Assembly: GCF_000875895.1 (NCBI RefSeq)
Contig: NZ_JXCF01000007.1
Coordinates: 372,001-436,000 of the forward strand
Source of the DNA: Staphylococcus gallinarum
GTDB lineage: Bacteria > Bacillota > Bacilli > Staphylococcales > Staphylococcaceae
Length of the DNA: 64,000 nt
Direction of reading: 5' to 3'
A program made the position numbers and the translations under genes. Shown here in pieces: positions 63,640 to 64,000 of this stretch (the stretch's first letter is position 1; the number at the start of each line of letters is the position of its first letter). The notes below the pieces were generated by a model that saw only the letters and a program-made list of their open reading frames with translations, did no database searches and was not told where the DNA came from.

Positions 63640-63664
63640 AGCTCATATAATCACTATATGAGCT
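63640..63664. repeat. Short perfect hairpin
   Basis: AGCTCATATA (63640-63649) and TATATGAGCT (63655-63664) form a 10-bp stem with a 5-base loop, 35 bases after the stop of the minus-strand gene. No T tract on either side, so not a standard terminator; it may protect the mRNA end. Confidence 0.5.
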
Positions 63665-63698
63665 TGTATAAAGTAAAGGGATATCTCCCCTCAATTAA

Positions 63699-64000
63699 TC
63701 AATAATGTACCATCATATTAAACCTACATAGGCTTTCTGAATGATTTTCAAATATATGGAAGACATTGCCATTAAACTTTATTGAATCAAAGCTGTTAAC
63801 GTTATAGCGTTCTCCATCTATCGTTAATGATAAATAACCATCATAGACTGTTATATAAACAGTACTGCTAGCGCCATATGGTGTTCCGTTCATAAATCCG
63901 TTACGCTCTAAACTAATCATTTTAGATTCGAATTTCTTGTGTATATCAAATGTAAAATATGGATATATTATATAGCCATCATCTGATGATTGTATGGTCT
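63699..64000 (-). CDS. HutD/Ves-like cupin protein, C-terminal part (truncated by window edge)
   Basis: The minus-strand frame is open from the window edge to the stop at 63699 (about 100 residues visible). The in-frame Met at 63920 is internal; the frame continues upstream as ...DGYIIYPYFTFDIHKKFESK. The segment YDGYLSLTIDGERYNVNSFDSIKFNGN followed by LCRFNMMVHY resembles the second half of HutD-type cupins (GxFDSxRFxGD...FNLM). This assignment is from pattern memory and is tentative. Convergent with odhAB. Confidence 0.5.
   Translation of the reverse strand, partial: TIQSSDDGYIIYPYFTFDIHKKFESKMISLERNGFMNGTPYGASSTVYITVYDGYLSLTIDGERYNVNSFDSIKFNGNVFHIFENHSESLCRFNMMVHY

Overview
The window is low-GC, densely packed core chromosome of a Staphylococcus. 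Gene content and order (recQ-like helicase, ebpS, ypdA, cmk, der, gpsA, hup, hepS-menG-hepT, aroC-aroB-aroA, bshA-cca-birA, dinG, asnS, dnaD-nth, pbp2-recU, gpsB, rnpB, thyA-dfrA, msrA-msrB, murG, arlRS, odhAB) match the Staphylococcus aureus arrangement as I remember it. Proteins such as dihydrofolate reductase and OdhA differ at roughly one residue in five from the S. aureus versions I recall, and EbpS and the PBP2 tail differ much more. This therefore looks like another species near the S. aureus group (S. simiae is one guess), not S. aureus itself. I could not run a comparison.

Layout. 1-5.6 kb: end of a RecQ-family helicase, the LysM/membrane protein EbpS, bacillithiol disulfide reductase, an intergenic region with two copies of a 66-bp structured repeat, and asparaginase (minus strand). 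5.6-13.9 kb: cmk, S1-domain protein, Der GTPase, GpsA, HU, menaquinone genes (hepS, menG, hepT) and ndk. 14.2-21 kb: shikimate genes aroC-aroB-aroA, followed by ypiA, ypiB, ypjA and a zinc peptidase. 21.4-31 kb: MazG-like, bshA, cca, birA, dinG, asnS, dnaD, nth and a YpoC-like protein. 31-36 kb: pbp2-recU (minus), then yppE, ypsA, gpsB and RNase P RNA. 36-46 kb: RNA methyltransferase, RarD-like transporter, NAD(P)-binding protein, tandem dynamin, a FEN-type nuclease, an RNase H-like protein, a hydrolase, and a queuosine-precursor transporter under an apparent preQ1-I riboswitch. 46-53 kb: zinc-finger protein, a free NifU-N domain, CvfC, BrxA, thyA, dfrA, a DegV protein, msrA-msrB, PTS IIA and YozE. 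53-64 kb: CtpA, acetyltransferase, MurG, PAP2 phosphatase, an apparent IsrR iron-sparing sRNA, arlRS, odhAB and a HutD-like fragment.

How the genes work together. Several themes recur. Thiol and oxidative repair is represented by bshA (bacillithiol synthesis), brxA (de-bacillithiolation), ypdA (recycling) and msrA/msrB. Wall growth and division is represented by pbp2, gpsB, murG and ctpA, with recU beside pbp2. The menaquinone, shikimate and 2-oxoglutarate dehydrogenase genes feed respiration. Iron control appears in the arlR-PAP2 gap, where a consensus promoter carries two Fur-like boxes and drives a C-rich, terminator-ended RNA. No prophage, insertion sequence, CRISPR array, tRNA gene or resistance island was seen. 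The best candidates for a second look are regulatory RNAs and repeats rather than an accessory gene system.
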